From the NCBI GenBank assembly GCA_943324565.2, contig CALPMC020000020.1, positions 1-38,658 of the forward strand: 38,658 nt of DNA, read 5' to 3'. Position 1 is the first letter of the stretch. Every line of letters starts with the position of its first letter. Position numbers and translations under genes: made by a program. The notes under the pieces were generated by a model. It was not told the DNA's origin. It was given only the letters and a program-made list of their open reading frames with translations, and did no database searches. Shown in pieces: positions 25,149-33,169 of this stretch. The stretch comes from Chitinophaga pinensis. GTDB taxonomy: Bacteria; Bacteroidota; Bacteroidia; Flavobacteriales_D; Crocinitomicaceae.

Positions 25149-25990
25149 TAATAATCGCCTAAAGTTTCTTCCAATTGATTCAAGGCAGATTGTAATTGTT
25201 CAGCGTTTGGTGCAGATCCGTGCCATTTATGTGTTCCCATCATGTAATCAACTCCTTGACCCATTTCAGTTTTCATAATGATGACAATCGGCTTGCCATT
25301 TCCAAGTTTGGATTTAGCAGTTTGCATTGTTTCGCGGATGCTATCAAAATCGTGTCCATTCATCGAAAGAACGTCCCATCCAAAAGCTTGCCATTTTGCT
25401 TCTAAATTTCCTAAAGACAACACATCGTCCAAATCTCCATCAATTTGACGGCCGTTATAATCGATTGTTGCAATTAAATTATCCACTTTATTTGCTGCGG
25501 CGTACAGGGCTGCTTCCCAAATTTGACCTTCTTGCAATTCTCCGTCGCCGTGAAGTGTGAAAACAGTTGAGTTGTCGCCATTTAATTTTTTCGTTAGTGC
25601 AGTTCCAATTGCAACAGACAATCCTTGACCCAATGAACCAGAAGCCATTCTGATGCCAGGTAATTTTTTATCAGTTGATGGATGACCTTGCAAACGCGAA
25701 TTTAATTTTCTAAACGTTGCCAATTCACTCACTGGAAAATAACCAACATGCGCTAAAACACTATAAAATACTGGAGAAATATGACCATTTGACAAAAAGA
25801 AAACATCTTCATCTTTGGCATCCTTTGAGAAGTTTTCTGGATTGTGTTTCATTCCTTCGAAATACAAATACGTTAGAAAATCAGCGCAACCTAAAGAACC
25901 TCCTGGGTGACCTGAGCTTACAGCTGCTACCATTCTTACGATATCTCTTCTAACTTGTGAAGCGATGTTTTTCAATTCTTCGTTTTGCAT
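25148..25990 (-). CDS. Transketolase, N-terminal (thiamine diphosphate-binding) subunit
   Basis: This 280-residue protein is the pyrophosphate-binding half of a split transketolase. It has VRRDIVRMVAAVSSGHPGGS (His in GHPG), FFLSNGHISPVFYSVLA, HPSTDKKLPGIRMASGSLGQ (then GLSVAIGTAL) and the thiamine-diphosphate motif GDGELQEGQIWEAALYAAAN (then KVDNLIATIDYNGRQIDG). It ends at the GSAPN region. It partners with 22846-23799. A TAGCTTTG promoter element lies 24 bases upstream of the ATG. Confidence 0.94.
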   Translation of the reverse strand: MQNEELKNIASQVRRDIVRMVAAVSSGHPGGSLGCADFLTYLYFEGMKHNPENFSKDAKDEDVFFLSNGHISPVFYSVLAHVGYFPVSELATFRKLNSRLQGHPSTDKKLPGIRMASGSLGQGLSVAIGTALTKKLNGDNSTVFTLHGDGELQEGQIWEAALYAAANKVDNLIATIDYNGRQIDGDLDDVLSLGNLEAKWQAFGWDVLSMNGHDFDSIRETMQTAKSKLGNGKPIVIIMKTEMGQGVDYMMGTHKWHGSAPNAEQLQSALNQLEETLGDY

Positions 25991-26013
25991 TTTTGTGGTG
26001 TTTTTTTCGTTTA

Positions 26014-26021
26014 CAAAGCTA
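26014..26021 (-). promoter_or_regulatory. Bacteroidota -7 element TAGCTTTG for the transketolase operon
   Basis: On the minus strand TAGCTTTG fits TAnnTTTG and lies 23 bases before the ATG at 25990. No convincing -33 element was found at 19-20 nt. It would serve the N-subunit, vWA and C-subunit genes together. Confidence 0.5.
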
Positions 26022-26210
26022 AGTTTTATTACTATTTGAGTACTTCGAAAGTTTAAAAATTATGAGTAACTTTTCAACGACTTTTGTAAATAGAATATAT
26101 TCAGCTATAGAAAGTAAAGTGATGAATTTTAACGCATAAAAACTTTTTTAGCGTAAATACTAATCGCGATAATAAATTAAGCTTTTCATCGCTGGAAATT
26201 AAGCTTTGAT

Positions 26211-26218
26211 TACTTTTG
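26211..26218 (+). promoter_or_regulatory. Bacteroidota -7 element TACTTTTG for hutU
   Basis: TACTTTTG fits TAnnTTTG and lies 16 bases before the hutU ATG. The -33 region is weak. It would also drive the acyltransferase gene downstream. Confidence 0.5.
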
Positions 26219-26234
26219 CTTAAAATAAAATTAC

Positions 26235-28238
26235 ATGAGTAATCAAACTTTTGCAGAAGACATTCAGCAAGGAATTCCAACCATAATTCCAGCGAAAAAA
26301 GCTTTTGACCCGACAGTAAACCATGCTCCAAAGCGCAAGGAAATACTTTCGAAAGAAGAGAAAAAATTAGCACTTCAAAATGCTTTACGCTACTTTCCAA
26401 AGGAACAACACGCTGAATTAATTAAAGATTTTGCAGAAGAATTGGATGTATTTGGTCGCATTTATATGCACCGCTATCGTCCAGATTACAAAATGTATGC
26501 ACGACCGATTTCTGAATATCCAGGAAAATCGGAGCAAGCAAAAGCAATCATGTTGATGATTCAAAACAATTTGGATTATGCCGTTGCTCAACATCCACAC
26601 GAGTTAATAACTTATGGTGGAAATGGTGCGGTTTTTCAAAATTGGGTGCAATATCGCTTGACAATGAAATATTTGTCGGAAATGACCGATGAGCAAACAT
26701 TAGTAATGTATTCTGGTCATCCGATGGGCTTGTTTCCTTCACATAAAAATGCACCACGAGTTGTGGTTACAAACGGAATGATGATTCCTAATTATTCCAA
26801 ACCTGACGATTGGGAAAAATTCAACGCACTTGGTGTTACACAATACGGTCAGATGACAGCTGGTTCGTATATGTACATTGGCCCTCAGGGAATTGTGCAC
26901 GGAACAACAATCACTGTTTTAAATGCAGTTCGACGCATTGCTAAAAGTCGTGATGATATTAAAGGTAAATTATTCATTACCGCTGGTTTGGGTGGAATGT
27001 CAGGAGCGCAACCTAAAGCTGGAAATATAGCTGGTGTAATTTCTGTAACCGCTGAAGTAAATCCAAAGGCTGCAAACACACGTCATTCACAAGGTTGGGT
27101 AGATGAAATTATCAGCGATTTGGATGAATTAACCGTTCGTGTTCGTAAAGCGAAAGATGCTAAAGAAACCGTTTCAATCGCCTATTTAGGAAATGTGGTG
27201 GATGTTTGGGAAAAATTCTTCGACGAAAACATTTATGTGGACTTAGGCTCCGATCAAACTTCGTTGCATAATCCGTGGGCAGGTGGTTATTATCCTGCAG
27301 GACTTAATTTCGAAGAAGCAAACGAAATGATGGCAAATGAACCTGAGAAATTCAAAACGTATGTTCAAGAAAGTTTGCGTCGTCACGCTGCTGCAGTAAA
27401 CAAACACACTTCAAAAGGAACGTATTTCTTTGATTACGGAAACGCTTTTTTACTGGAGGCTTCAAGAGCTGGTGGTGAAGTGATGGCTGAAAATCACATT
27501 GACTTTAAATATCCATCTTACATTCAAGATATTTTAGGTCCGATGTGTTTCGATTTTGGTTTTGGACCTTTCCGTTGGGTGTGTGCTTCAGGAAAACCAG
27601 AAGATTTAGAAAAAACAGATGCGATTGCTTGTCAAGTTTTAGAAGAAATGATGCTGACAAGTCCAGAAGAAATCCAACAACAAATGGCGGATAACATTCA
27701 GTGGATCAAAGGCGCACAAGAAAATAAATTAGTAGTTGGTTCGCAGGCACGCATTTTATATGCCGATGCTGAAGGGCGCATGCGCATTGCAGAAGCGTTC
27801 AATAATGCAATAGCAAATGGTGAAATTGGACCAGTAGTTTTAGGTCGCGATCACCACGATGTTTCTGGAACGGATTCGCCTTATCGCGAAACGTCCAATA
27901 TTTACGACGGTTCAAAATTCACAGCGGATATGGCGATTCAAAATGTAATTGGTGATAGTTTCCGCGGTGCAACTTGGGTTTCCATTCATAACGGCGGTGG
28001 CGTTGGCTGGGGTGAAGTAATCAACGGTGGTTTCGGAATGTTGTTAGATGGAAGCGCTGATGCTGATAGAAACTTGAAAATGATGTTGCATTGGGACGTA
28101 AACAACGGAATCGCAAGAAGAAATTGGGCGCGTAATGAAAACGCTATTTTCGCTATCAAACGTGCAATGGAAGCGGAACCTTTATTGAAAGTGACGTTGC
28201 CGAATATGGTCGATGAATCTTTACTAGAAAATCTATAA
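26235..28238 (+). CDS. hutU: Urocanate hydratase (urocanase)
   Basis: Urocanase adds water to urocanate to give imidazolonepropionate, the second step of histidine breakdown to glutamate, using tightly bound NAD as electrophile. The protein has 667 residues, longer than the ~555 of proteobacterial enzymes because of N-terminal and internal extensions seen in Bacteroidota relatives. Diagnostic stretches are HELITYGGNGAVFQNWVQYR, MYSGHPMGLFPSH, MTAGSYMYIGPQGIVHGTTI, the NAD loop GLGGMSGAQPKA, ILGPMCFDFGFGPFRWVCAS (active-site Cys) and VSIHNGGGVGWGEVINGGFG. No other hut gene is in the window. It is followed after 6 nt by an acyltransferase gene. Confidence 0.97.
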   Translation: MSNQTFAEDIQQGIPTIIPAKKAFDPTVNHAPKRKEILSKEEKKLALQNALRYFPKEQHAELIKDFAEELDVFGRIYMHRYRPDYKMYARPISEYPGKSEQAKAIMLMIQNNLDYAVAQHPHELITYGGNGAVFQNWVQYRLTMKYLSEMTDEQTLVMYSGHPMGLFPSHKNAPRVVVTNGMMIPNYSKPDDWEKFNALGVTQYGQMTAGSYMYIGPQGIVHGTTITVLNAVRRIAKSRDDIKGKLFITAGLGGMSGAQPKAGNIAGVISVTAEVNPKAANTRHSQGWVDEIISDLDELTVRVRKAKDAKETVSIAYLGNVVDVWEKFFDENIYVDLGSDQTSLHNPWAGGYYPAGLNFEEANEMMANEPEKFKTYVQESLRRHAAAVNKHTSKGTYFFDYGNAFLLEASRAGGEVMAENHIDFKYPSYIQDILGPMCFDFGFGPFRWVCASGKPEDLEKTDAIACQVLEEMMLTSPEEIQQQMADNIQWIKGAQENKLVVGSQARILYADAEGRMRIAEAFNNAIANGEIGPVVLGRDHHDVSGTDSPYRETSNIYDGSKFTADMAIQNVIGDSFRGATWVSIHNGGGVGWGEVINGGFGMLLDGSADADRNLKMMLHWDVNNGIARRNWARNENAIFAIKRAMEAEPLLKVTLPNMVDESLLENL

Positions 28239-28244
28239 TCCGTT

Positions 28245-29405
28245 TTGTTGACGAGTGAAAAGAATAATGTAGCTATTACCTTTAATCGGTCTTCTACAAA
28301 TTATTTCTTTCAGTTTAATGCATTGCGTTTTTTCGCAGCTTTGTTGGTCTTAGTTGGACACGCTGAATCCTTGCGTGCAAGTGCAGGAGGGCCTAGTTTT
28401 CACAAGCTGAATTTTTTCAATAATGGTCAACACGCCGTTACTTTTTTCTTCGTTTTAAGTGGATTTTTAATTACATTTTTACTGCTCAAGGAAAGAAACA
28501 AAACGCAAACGGTTCAAGTTAAATCCTTCTATTGGAAACGAGTTGTAAGAATTTGGCCTTTGTATTTTTTGTTGCTTTTTATCGGACTCGTTCTTCAACC
28601 TATTTTTATTGAATTACTTAAACTGCCGTATGAAATTCCCTATTCTTGGTCTGAAAGTTTACTTTTCTTTATTGCTTTTTTACCAGGTATTATCACGTTT
28701 TATTTCGGAAATCACCTCTTGGAACCACTTTGGTCAATTGGTGTTGAAGAATGGTTTTATTTGATTTGGGGACCTTTATTGAAATATGTTCCGAAAGATT
28801 TATGGAAATGGATACTATTCTTGTTGTTTCTAAAACTTGGGCTAAATTACTTTGCTAGTCTCCAGGTTTTTCCACCCGTAATAAATTATGTGATAAGGAT
28901 GATGCGTTTTGAAGCTTTATTCATCGGTGGATTATTTGCGTGCACCTTTTTCATTACAACCAACCTTCAAAACAAGCTGTCAAAAATTAGATTAGTAGTA
29001 GTTCTAATTTCAATCCTGAGTTGTTTTTTAATCATTTTCAATGGAAGTTTTTTTGATCAGCTTTTGCTTAAAATTGGGGTTGAGGATAAATCACTAAATC
29101 TTTTCATTTGTTCAATTTTCTTTGGTTTATTAATTTGGTCAATCGCCTGGAAAAACAAGAAGACAAAATTTTTAGACGCTCCATTTATGGATTATTTGGG
29201 CGAAATCTCCTACGGAATTTATATGTATCATTTGGTAGTAATCACCATCGTTTGGGCTGTTTTACAACCTTTAAATCTGGAGTTTCAACTTGAAACATTA
29301 CTTTACCATTTACTTGGAATTACTTTCACGATAGGCTTAGCGGCACTTTCCAAAACTTATTTTGAGAATCCTATATTGAAATTGAAAAATCGATTTTCTG
29401 TGTAG
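28245..29405 (+). CDS. Acyltransferase-3 family membrane protein
   Basis: This 386-residue inner-membrane protein has about ten hydrophobic segments. Family marks are NALRFFAALLVLVGHAES (catalytic-type His), HAVTFFFVLSGFLITFLLLK, YWKRVVRIWPLYFLLLF, EPLWSIGVEEWFYLIWG and LGEISYGIYMYHLVVITIVW. Members of this family O-acetylate or O-succinylate surface sugars such as LPS O-antigen, exopolysaccharide or peptidoglycan. The start appears to be TTG at 28245 or 28248, since no ATG precedes the first membrane segment. It is 6 nt after hutU, so co-transcription is likely though a functional link is not evident. The acceptor is unknown. Confidence 0.9.
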   Translation: MLTSEKNNVAITFNRSSTNYFFQFNALRFFAALLVLVGHAESLRASAGGPSFHKLNFFNNGQHAVTFFFVLSGFLITFLLLKERNKTQTVQVKSFYWKRVVRIWPLYFLLLFIGLVLQPIFIELLKLPYEIPYSWSESLLFFIAFLPGIITFYFGNHLLEPLWSIGVEEWFYLIWGPLLKYVPKDLWKWILFLLFLKLGLNYFASLQVFPPVINYVIRMMRFEALFIGGLFACTFFITTNLQNKLSKIRLVVVLISILSCFLIIFNGSFFDQLLLKIGVEDKSLNLFICSIFFGLLIWSIAWKNKKTKFLDAPFMDYLGEISYGIYMYHLVVITIVWAVLQPLNLEFQLETLLYHLLGITFTIGLAALSKTYFENPILKLKNRFSV

Positions 29406-29868
29406 AAATTTAAATATTCCTTATTGTAAATAGTAAAATAAAGTATAATTGAAAATCAAGACTTTATTCGAAGTGAGAACTATTTAAAGAATATTAGCGA
29501 ACCTAATCGGCCTTGAATTTTATGGTTTTAGCTACTGAACTGAAACTGGTTAATTTTAAGGATTTCTGTAAGAACATCCGCCAAAATCCAGTTTCAGAAA
29601 GGAGCTAAAATTGTTCGCAACGAGTTGTAAGTAGTTGTAAAATAATAATTTGCGAACAAAATAGAAATTCAGAGCCTTGATTTTTTACCTTCGGTGCTGC
29701 TTGCGCGGTGTTTCTTTTTCATCAAGGAAAAAGAAAGGCAAATAAAATAACAATTTACCTAGGATTATTTTTTGAGTTTTATTTCAACAGGTATTCTGAC
29801 TAATGCTAGGAAAACGAAGACTAAATAGAAATTTGTTTAAATTTATACAATTCAATCTTCCTCTTTTT
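29406..29868. other. Gene-free region with repeat copy 2
   Basis: Between the acyltransferase stop and the PI-PLC-like start I find no gene. Repeat copy 2 fills 29468-29742. An ATG at 29803 is in frame with the next gene, but the residues it adds (MLGKRRLNRNLFKFIQFNL) would precede a normal signal peptide, so I treat that stretch as untranslated. Confidence 0.6.
29468..29742 (+). repeat. ~276-bp interspersed hairpin repeat, copy 2
   Basis: This is inverted relative to copy 1 at 1611-1886. Three nested arm pairs are seen: GCGAAC 29497-29502 with GTTCGC 29613-29618, TTTTAGCT 29526-29533 with AGCTAAAA 29603-29610, and CTGAAACTGG 29540-29549 with CCAGTTTCAG 29588-29597. Together they would fold into a long stem with a ~38-nt loop. 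A smaller pair, CCTTGAT 29675-29681 with ATCAAGG 29721-29727, forms a second hairpin at the 3' end, followed by an A-rich tail. No protein is encoded. Confidence 0.85.
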
Positions 29869-30921
29869 ATGAAATTAAGTTTAATCATTGCCCTTATTTT
29901 TAATAGTTTAAACCTAAGTTTCCACTCACAAGTAAACGATACCGTGCGTTTAAATCACTACAAAGTACTTGCTTCGCATAACAGCTATAAAAAACACCCC
30001 AATCCAAAAGTCATTAAGTTTCTTTCGAAGTTCAAAAAGCAACTTGGCCCTTCTAACGACCCCGAGCAAATGGATTATGGACACGTTCCGCTACCTGAAC
30101 AATTTGACAATTACAACATTCGAGGAATTGAAATCGATGTGAATTACGACCCAAAAGGTGGATTGTACCGAAAAAGAAAAGTAAATAAACTGATTACAGG
30201 CTTGCGACAAAAAGTTAAAGATCCAGTAATGAAACAACCCGGTTTTAAAGTATTACATATCGCCGACGTTGATTACGAAACCAATTATTTGACCTTTAAA
30301 CAAGTATTAAACGATCTAAAATCGTGGAGTAACGCACACCCAAACCACACTCCTATTTTCGTGAATATAGAATCGAAAGGTTTCAATCCGGGAGATGAAT
30401 CGGGATTTTTGCGCTTCTTGGGATTCAAACGAGCTCTACAATTCGATGCTCAAGCCTTCCAAGATTTAGACAAAGAAATTCTGGAGATTCTTCCCGCAGA
30501 TAAAATCTTCAAACCAACTGATTTAAAAGGTAATTATTCCTCAATTAAAGAGCGTTTAAATACAGAAGGCTGGCCACTTTTGTCAACTTGTTTGGGAAAA
30601 ATTATTTTTATTCTAGAAGGTAACAACCAAAACTTATATGAACAATCAGGTGTAAATCGTCCGATGTTTGTTTACAATCCTCCAAACGGTGACAATACGG
30701 CTTTTGTGGTTAAAAATGATCCGATTGGTAACGAAAAAGAAATTGAACTGCTTACTCAAAAATACATTGTGCGAACGCGTTCAGATGCAGGAACATTGGA
30801 AGCTCGTGCCAATGATTACAACCGATTGAAAGCAGCGATACAAAGTGGAGCTCAAATCATTTCTACTGATTACTATAAACCCGACCCAAGGCTTGGAAGT
30901 TTTGTGATTAAGCTAAAATAA
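29869..30921 (+). CDS. Secreted calcium-dependent PI-PLC-like phosphodiesterase
   Basis: The mature part resembles the calcium-dependent phosphoinositide-specific phospholipase C group (TIM-barrel phosphodiesterase). It has VLASHNSYKK with the catalytic-type His, NIRGIEIDVNYDP (metal-binding Glu/Asp), FKVLHIADVDYETNYLTF (second His) and a C-terminal GAQIISTDYYKPDPRLG. It would cleave phosphodiester bonds of inositol phospholipids or similar headgroups outside the cytoplasm. I use ATG 29869, which gives the signal peptide MKLSLIIALIFNSLNLSFHS and a 350-residue protein; ATG 29803 adds 22 residues with no clear role. The gene stands alone between two repeat-rich gaps. The substrate is inferred from the family. 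Confidence 0.85.
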   Translation: MKLSLIIALIFNSLNLSFHSQVNDTVRLNHYKVLASHNSYKKHPNPKVIKFLSKFKKQLGPSNDPEQMDYGHVPLPEQFDNYNIRGIEIDVNYDPKGGLYRKRKVNKLITGLRQKVKDPVMKQPGFKVLHIADVDYETNYLTFKQVLNDLKSWSNAHPNHTPIFVNIESKGFNPGDESGFLRFLGFKRALQFDAQAFQDLDKEILEILPADKIFKPTDLKGNYSSIKERLNTEGWPLLSTCLGKIIFILEGNNQNLYEQSGVNRPMFVYNPPNGDNTAFVVKNDPIGNEKEIELLTQKYIVRTRSDAGTLEARANDYNRLKAAIQSGAQIISTDYYKPDPRLGSFVIKLK

Positions 30922-30947
30922 ATGTTGAATTTTTCGAAGCTATTTCC

Positions 30948-30961
30948 TCCGCTGAGGTGGA
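30948..30961. repeat. Degenerate GC-rich palindrome TCCGCTGAGGTGGA
   Basis: It differs from TCCGCCGAGGCGGA (1683-1696) by two C-to-T changes, both of which would still pair as G-U in RNA. It lies 27 bp after the PI-PLC stop codon. Confidence 0.6.
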
Positions 30962-31071
30962 TATCCGTTGCAATCTTTATTGGTAGTGAAAAACACCAAT
31001 AAAGGATTTTCACTTCTATAAGGGCTAAAAAAAATACTGTAAATTTAATAAACCCGCAACGGCGTTGAACC

Positions 31072-31215
31072 CGAAGAAAAGTGATTTTTCCATTTCAGGT
31101 ATCAAAAGAAGTGAATAGCTTTCATCTGAATATGAATAATGGGATTTATTCTATGAATGTAACTGATTTGGAAAGATATCAAACCTTAGTGAAGAAATTG
31201 GTTATACAGAAGTAA
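31072..31215 (+). pseudogene. Remnant of a T9SS C-terminal sorting domain
   Basis: An open stretch of 47 codons after an in-frame TGA reads VIFPFQVSKEVNSFHLNMNN, then GIYSMNVTDLERYQTLVKKL and VIQK before TAA at 31213. The ending (GIY, a polar strand, then KKLVIQ) is the standard end of type A sorting domains. No start codon or upstream protein is present, so this looks like the 3' end of a deleted surface-protein gene. Confidence 0.7.
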
Positions 31216-31254
31216 ATATTGGTCACATTTTAATTATTGGTCACCCCCTCTTAA

Positions 31255-31272
31255 TCTCCCCTCAAGGGGAGA
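31255..31272. repeat. TCTCCCC/GGGGAGA palindrome
   Basis: An inverted repeat with 7-bp arms and a 4-base centre, preceded by ACCCCCTCTTAA, lies between the sorting-domain remnant and pruA. It could act as a weak transcription stop or be an interspersed palindromic repeat. Confidence 0.55.
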
Positions 31273-31365
31273 AACTGAATAGTGAGAGGGCTTTAAAAAA
31301 TTGGAAAAGAGATAGATTTAACTCAAATCAATAATTTCTTCCGAAGTGAGATTGAAGCTTCCTCA

Positions 31366-31379
31366 TTCGCCGCGGCGAA
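31366..31379. repeat. GC-rich palindrome TTCGCCGCGGCGAA with extended arms
   Basis: The core is identical to that at 1647-1660, here flanked by TCCTC on the left and GAGGA on the right, extending the inverted symmetry to about 26 bp with one mismatch. It is about 95 bp beyond the pruA stop and might serve as a transcription stop for that gene. Confidence 0.75.
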
Positions 31380-31426
31380 CGAGGAGGATGACATTAATTA
31401 TCTAAATAAATCACCAATAATTCTGT

Positions 31427-31469
31427 CGTTCGCAATTAATAAGCAATTTGGTTTTCCGTTCGCAATTAA
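31427..31469. repeat. Two CGTTCGCAATTAA direct repeats, 30 bp apart
   Basis: Identical 13-mers lie at 31427-31439 and 31457-31469, just beyond the pruA stop codon. Purpose unknown; they could be remains of a tandem repeat. Confidence 0.65.
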
Positions 31470-31474
31470 AAGCC

Positions 31475-33103
31475 TTACCCCAAAAACGGATATTTATAAT
31501 CTGTAGGTGGAACAAATGTTTCTTTAATTGTTCTTGCCGATGTCCATCGTAATAAGTTCATCATTGCACCCGCTTTATCGTTTGTACCTGAACCTCTTGC
31601 ACCACCAAATGGTTGTTGTCCCACGACAGCTCCTGTTGGTTTGTCGTTGATGTAGAAATTTCCGGCAGCGTTTTCCAATTTTTTCGTTGCCAATTGAATC
31701 GCATAACGATCTTGCGACAAAATAGATCCCGTCAAGGCATATTCTGAAGTTTCATCTAATAATTCCAATGTTTCTTCAAATTTCTCAGCATCGTAAACGT
31801 AAACTGTCAAAACTGGCCCGAAAATTTCTTCAACCATTGTTCTAAACTTCGGATTAGTCGTTACTATAGCTGTAGGATCGATAAAATATCCTTTAGAATT
31901 ATCATACGTTCCTCCCGTAATGATTTCTGCGTCGTCTTGTGTTTTGCAATAGTCAATGTATCCAGAAATTTTATCGAAAGCTTTTGAGTCGATAACCGCA
32001 TTAACAAAATTACTTGTGTCGTCAGGCGTTCCCACTTTAAATGAGTTCACTTGCTCAACGAAAATCCGTTTAACTTCAGGCCAAATATTACTAGGAATAT
32101 AAGCTCTAGAAGCAGCAGAACATTTTTGTCCTTGGAATTCAAATGCGCCACGTGCCATTGCAGTTGCAACTTCTGCAGGAACAGCAGATTTGTGAGCGAT
32201 TATAAAATCCTTTCCACCAGTTTCACCAACGATTCTTGGATAACCTTTGTAAATCTCTAAGTTGGAACCGATTTGTCTCCACAAGTTTCTGAAAACGTTC
32301 GTTGAACCAGTAAAGTGTAAACCTGCGAAATATTTGTGTTTGAAAATCACTTCTCCCGCAACTTGTCCACTTACGGTAACCATATTGATAACTCCGTCTG
32401 GTAACCCTGCGGCTTTGAATAATTCCATAATCACTTGCGCCGAATAAATTTGAGATTCAGCTGGTTTCCAAACAACAACATTCCCCATTAATGCTGGAGC
32501 AGCAGAAAGATTGGCTGCGATTGAAGTAAAGTTAAAAGGAGTCAAAGCAAACACAAAACCTTCTAACGGACGGTATTCCAAACGGTTCCACATTCCTGAT
32601 AATGATTCTGGTTGCTCCTTATAGATTTGAGTCATGTATTGCACATTGAAACGGAAAAAGTCAATCAACTCGCATGCCGCATCAATTTCTGCTTGAAAAA
32701 CATTTTTCGATTGAGCCAACATCGTTGCAGCGTTTAATTTTGCTCTGAAAGGTCCAGCTAATAAATCGGCAGCTTTTAAGAAAATTGCAGCGCGCTCTTC
32801 CCAAGGCATATTTGCCCATTTTACGCGTGCTTCCAAGGCAGCTTCGATTGCTTTTTCAACGTGAACTGCTTCCGCAACGTTATAATATCCTAACACTTTT
32901 TTGTGGTCATGTGGAGACGTTAACGCTTTCTTGTTGGCTGTACGAATCTCTTCGGAACCAATATAAATTGGAACATCAATGGGCTCTTGATTGTACATTT
33001 CATGGTATTTAGCTAACAAAGATGTTCTCTCTGCTGAACCTGGCGCATAAGCTTTAACTGGCTCATTAATAGCAACAGGAACGTTGAAAAATGCGTTTGA
33101 CAT
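31475..33103 (-). CDS. pruA: Delta-1-pyrroline-5-carboxylate dehydrogenase
   Basis: This enzyme oxidises glutamate semialdehyde (from pyrroline-5-carboxylate) to glutamate with NAD, the last step of proline use. The 542 residues match the single-function, ALDH4-like form. Visible marks are PFNFTSIAANLSAAPALMGN (then VVVWKP), HFTGSTNVFRNLWRQIG, VGETGGKDF with catalytic Glu294, FEFQGQKCSAASR with catalytic Cys328, EEIFGPVLTVYVYD and GQQPFGGARGSGTNDKAG. I chose ATG 33103 (MSNAFFNVPVAINEPVKAYA) because a longer open frame to 33202 would run through the promoter and overlap the divergent gene. A clean Bacteroidota promoter lies directly upstream. No proline dehydrogenase gene is in the window. Confidence 0.96.
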   Translation of the reverse strand: MSNAFFNVPVAINEPVKAYAPGSAERTSLLAKYHEMYNQEPIDVPIYIGSEEIRTANKKALTSPHDHKKVLGYYNVAEAVHVEKAIEAALEARVKWANMPWEERAAIFLKAADLLAGPFRAKLNAATMLAQSKNVFQAEIDAACELIDFFRFNVQYMTQIYKEQPESLSGMWNRLEYRPLEGFVFALTPFNFTSIAANLSAAPALMGNVVVWKPAESQIYSAQVIMELFKAAGLPDGVINMVTVSGQVAGEVIFKHKYFAGLHFTGSTNVFRNLWRQIGSNLEIYKGYPRIVGETGGKDFIIAHKSAVPAEVATAMARGAFEFQGQKCSAASRAYIPSNIWPEVKRIFVEQVNSFKVGTPDDTSNFVNAVIDSKAFDKISGYIDYCKTQDDAEIITGGTYDNSKGYFIDPTAIVTTNPKFRTMVEEIFGPVLTVYVYDAEKFEETLELLDETSEYALTGSILSQDRYAIQLATKKLENAAGNFYINDKPTGAVVGQQPFGGARGSGTNDKAGAMMNLLRWTSARTIKETFVPPTDYKYPFLG

Positions 33104-33119
33104 AATAATAATTTTGTTG

Positions 33120-33150
33120 CAAAAGTAACGATTGTTAACTATCCTTGCAA
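33120..33150 (-). promoter_or_regulatory. Bacteroidota promoter of pruA: TTGC-N19-TACTTTTG
   Basis: On the minus strand TTGC (33150-33147), a 19-nt spacer and TACTTTTG (33127-33120) fit the Bacteroidota housekeeping consensus closely. The -7 element ends 17 bases before the pruA ATG, so the untranslated leader is about 10 nt. Confidence 0.75.
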
Positions 33151-33169
33151 TGAAATAAAACTCAAATAA

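Larger units (their letters stand above)
30922..31474. other. Gene-free region with several short repeats and a T9SS-tail remnant
   Basis: No intact gene is seen. In order it holds a degenerate palindrome (30948-30961), a possible hairpin after the PI-PLC gene (GTGAAAA/TTTTCAC around 30987-31014), a decayed type IX sorting tail (31072-31215), and a TCTCCCC/GGGGAGA palindrome (31255-31272). A GC-rich palindrome with extended TCCTC/GAGGA arms (about 31360-31385) and two CGTTCGCAATTAA copies 30 bp apart follow. Confidence 0.7.

Noticed and set aside
26101..26400. Minus-strand 99-codon open frame overlapping the hutU promoter and start
   Set aside because: Most of it is antisense to hutU and the rest covers a promoter region; no recognisable protein.
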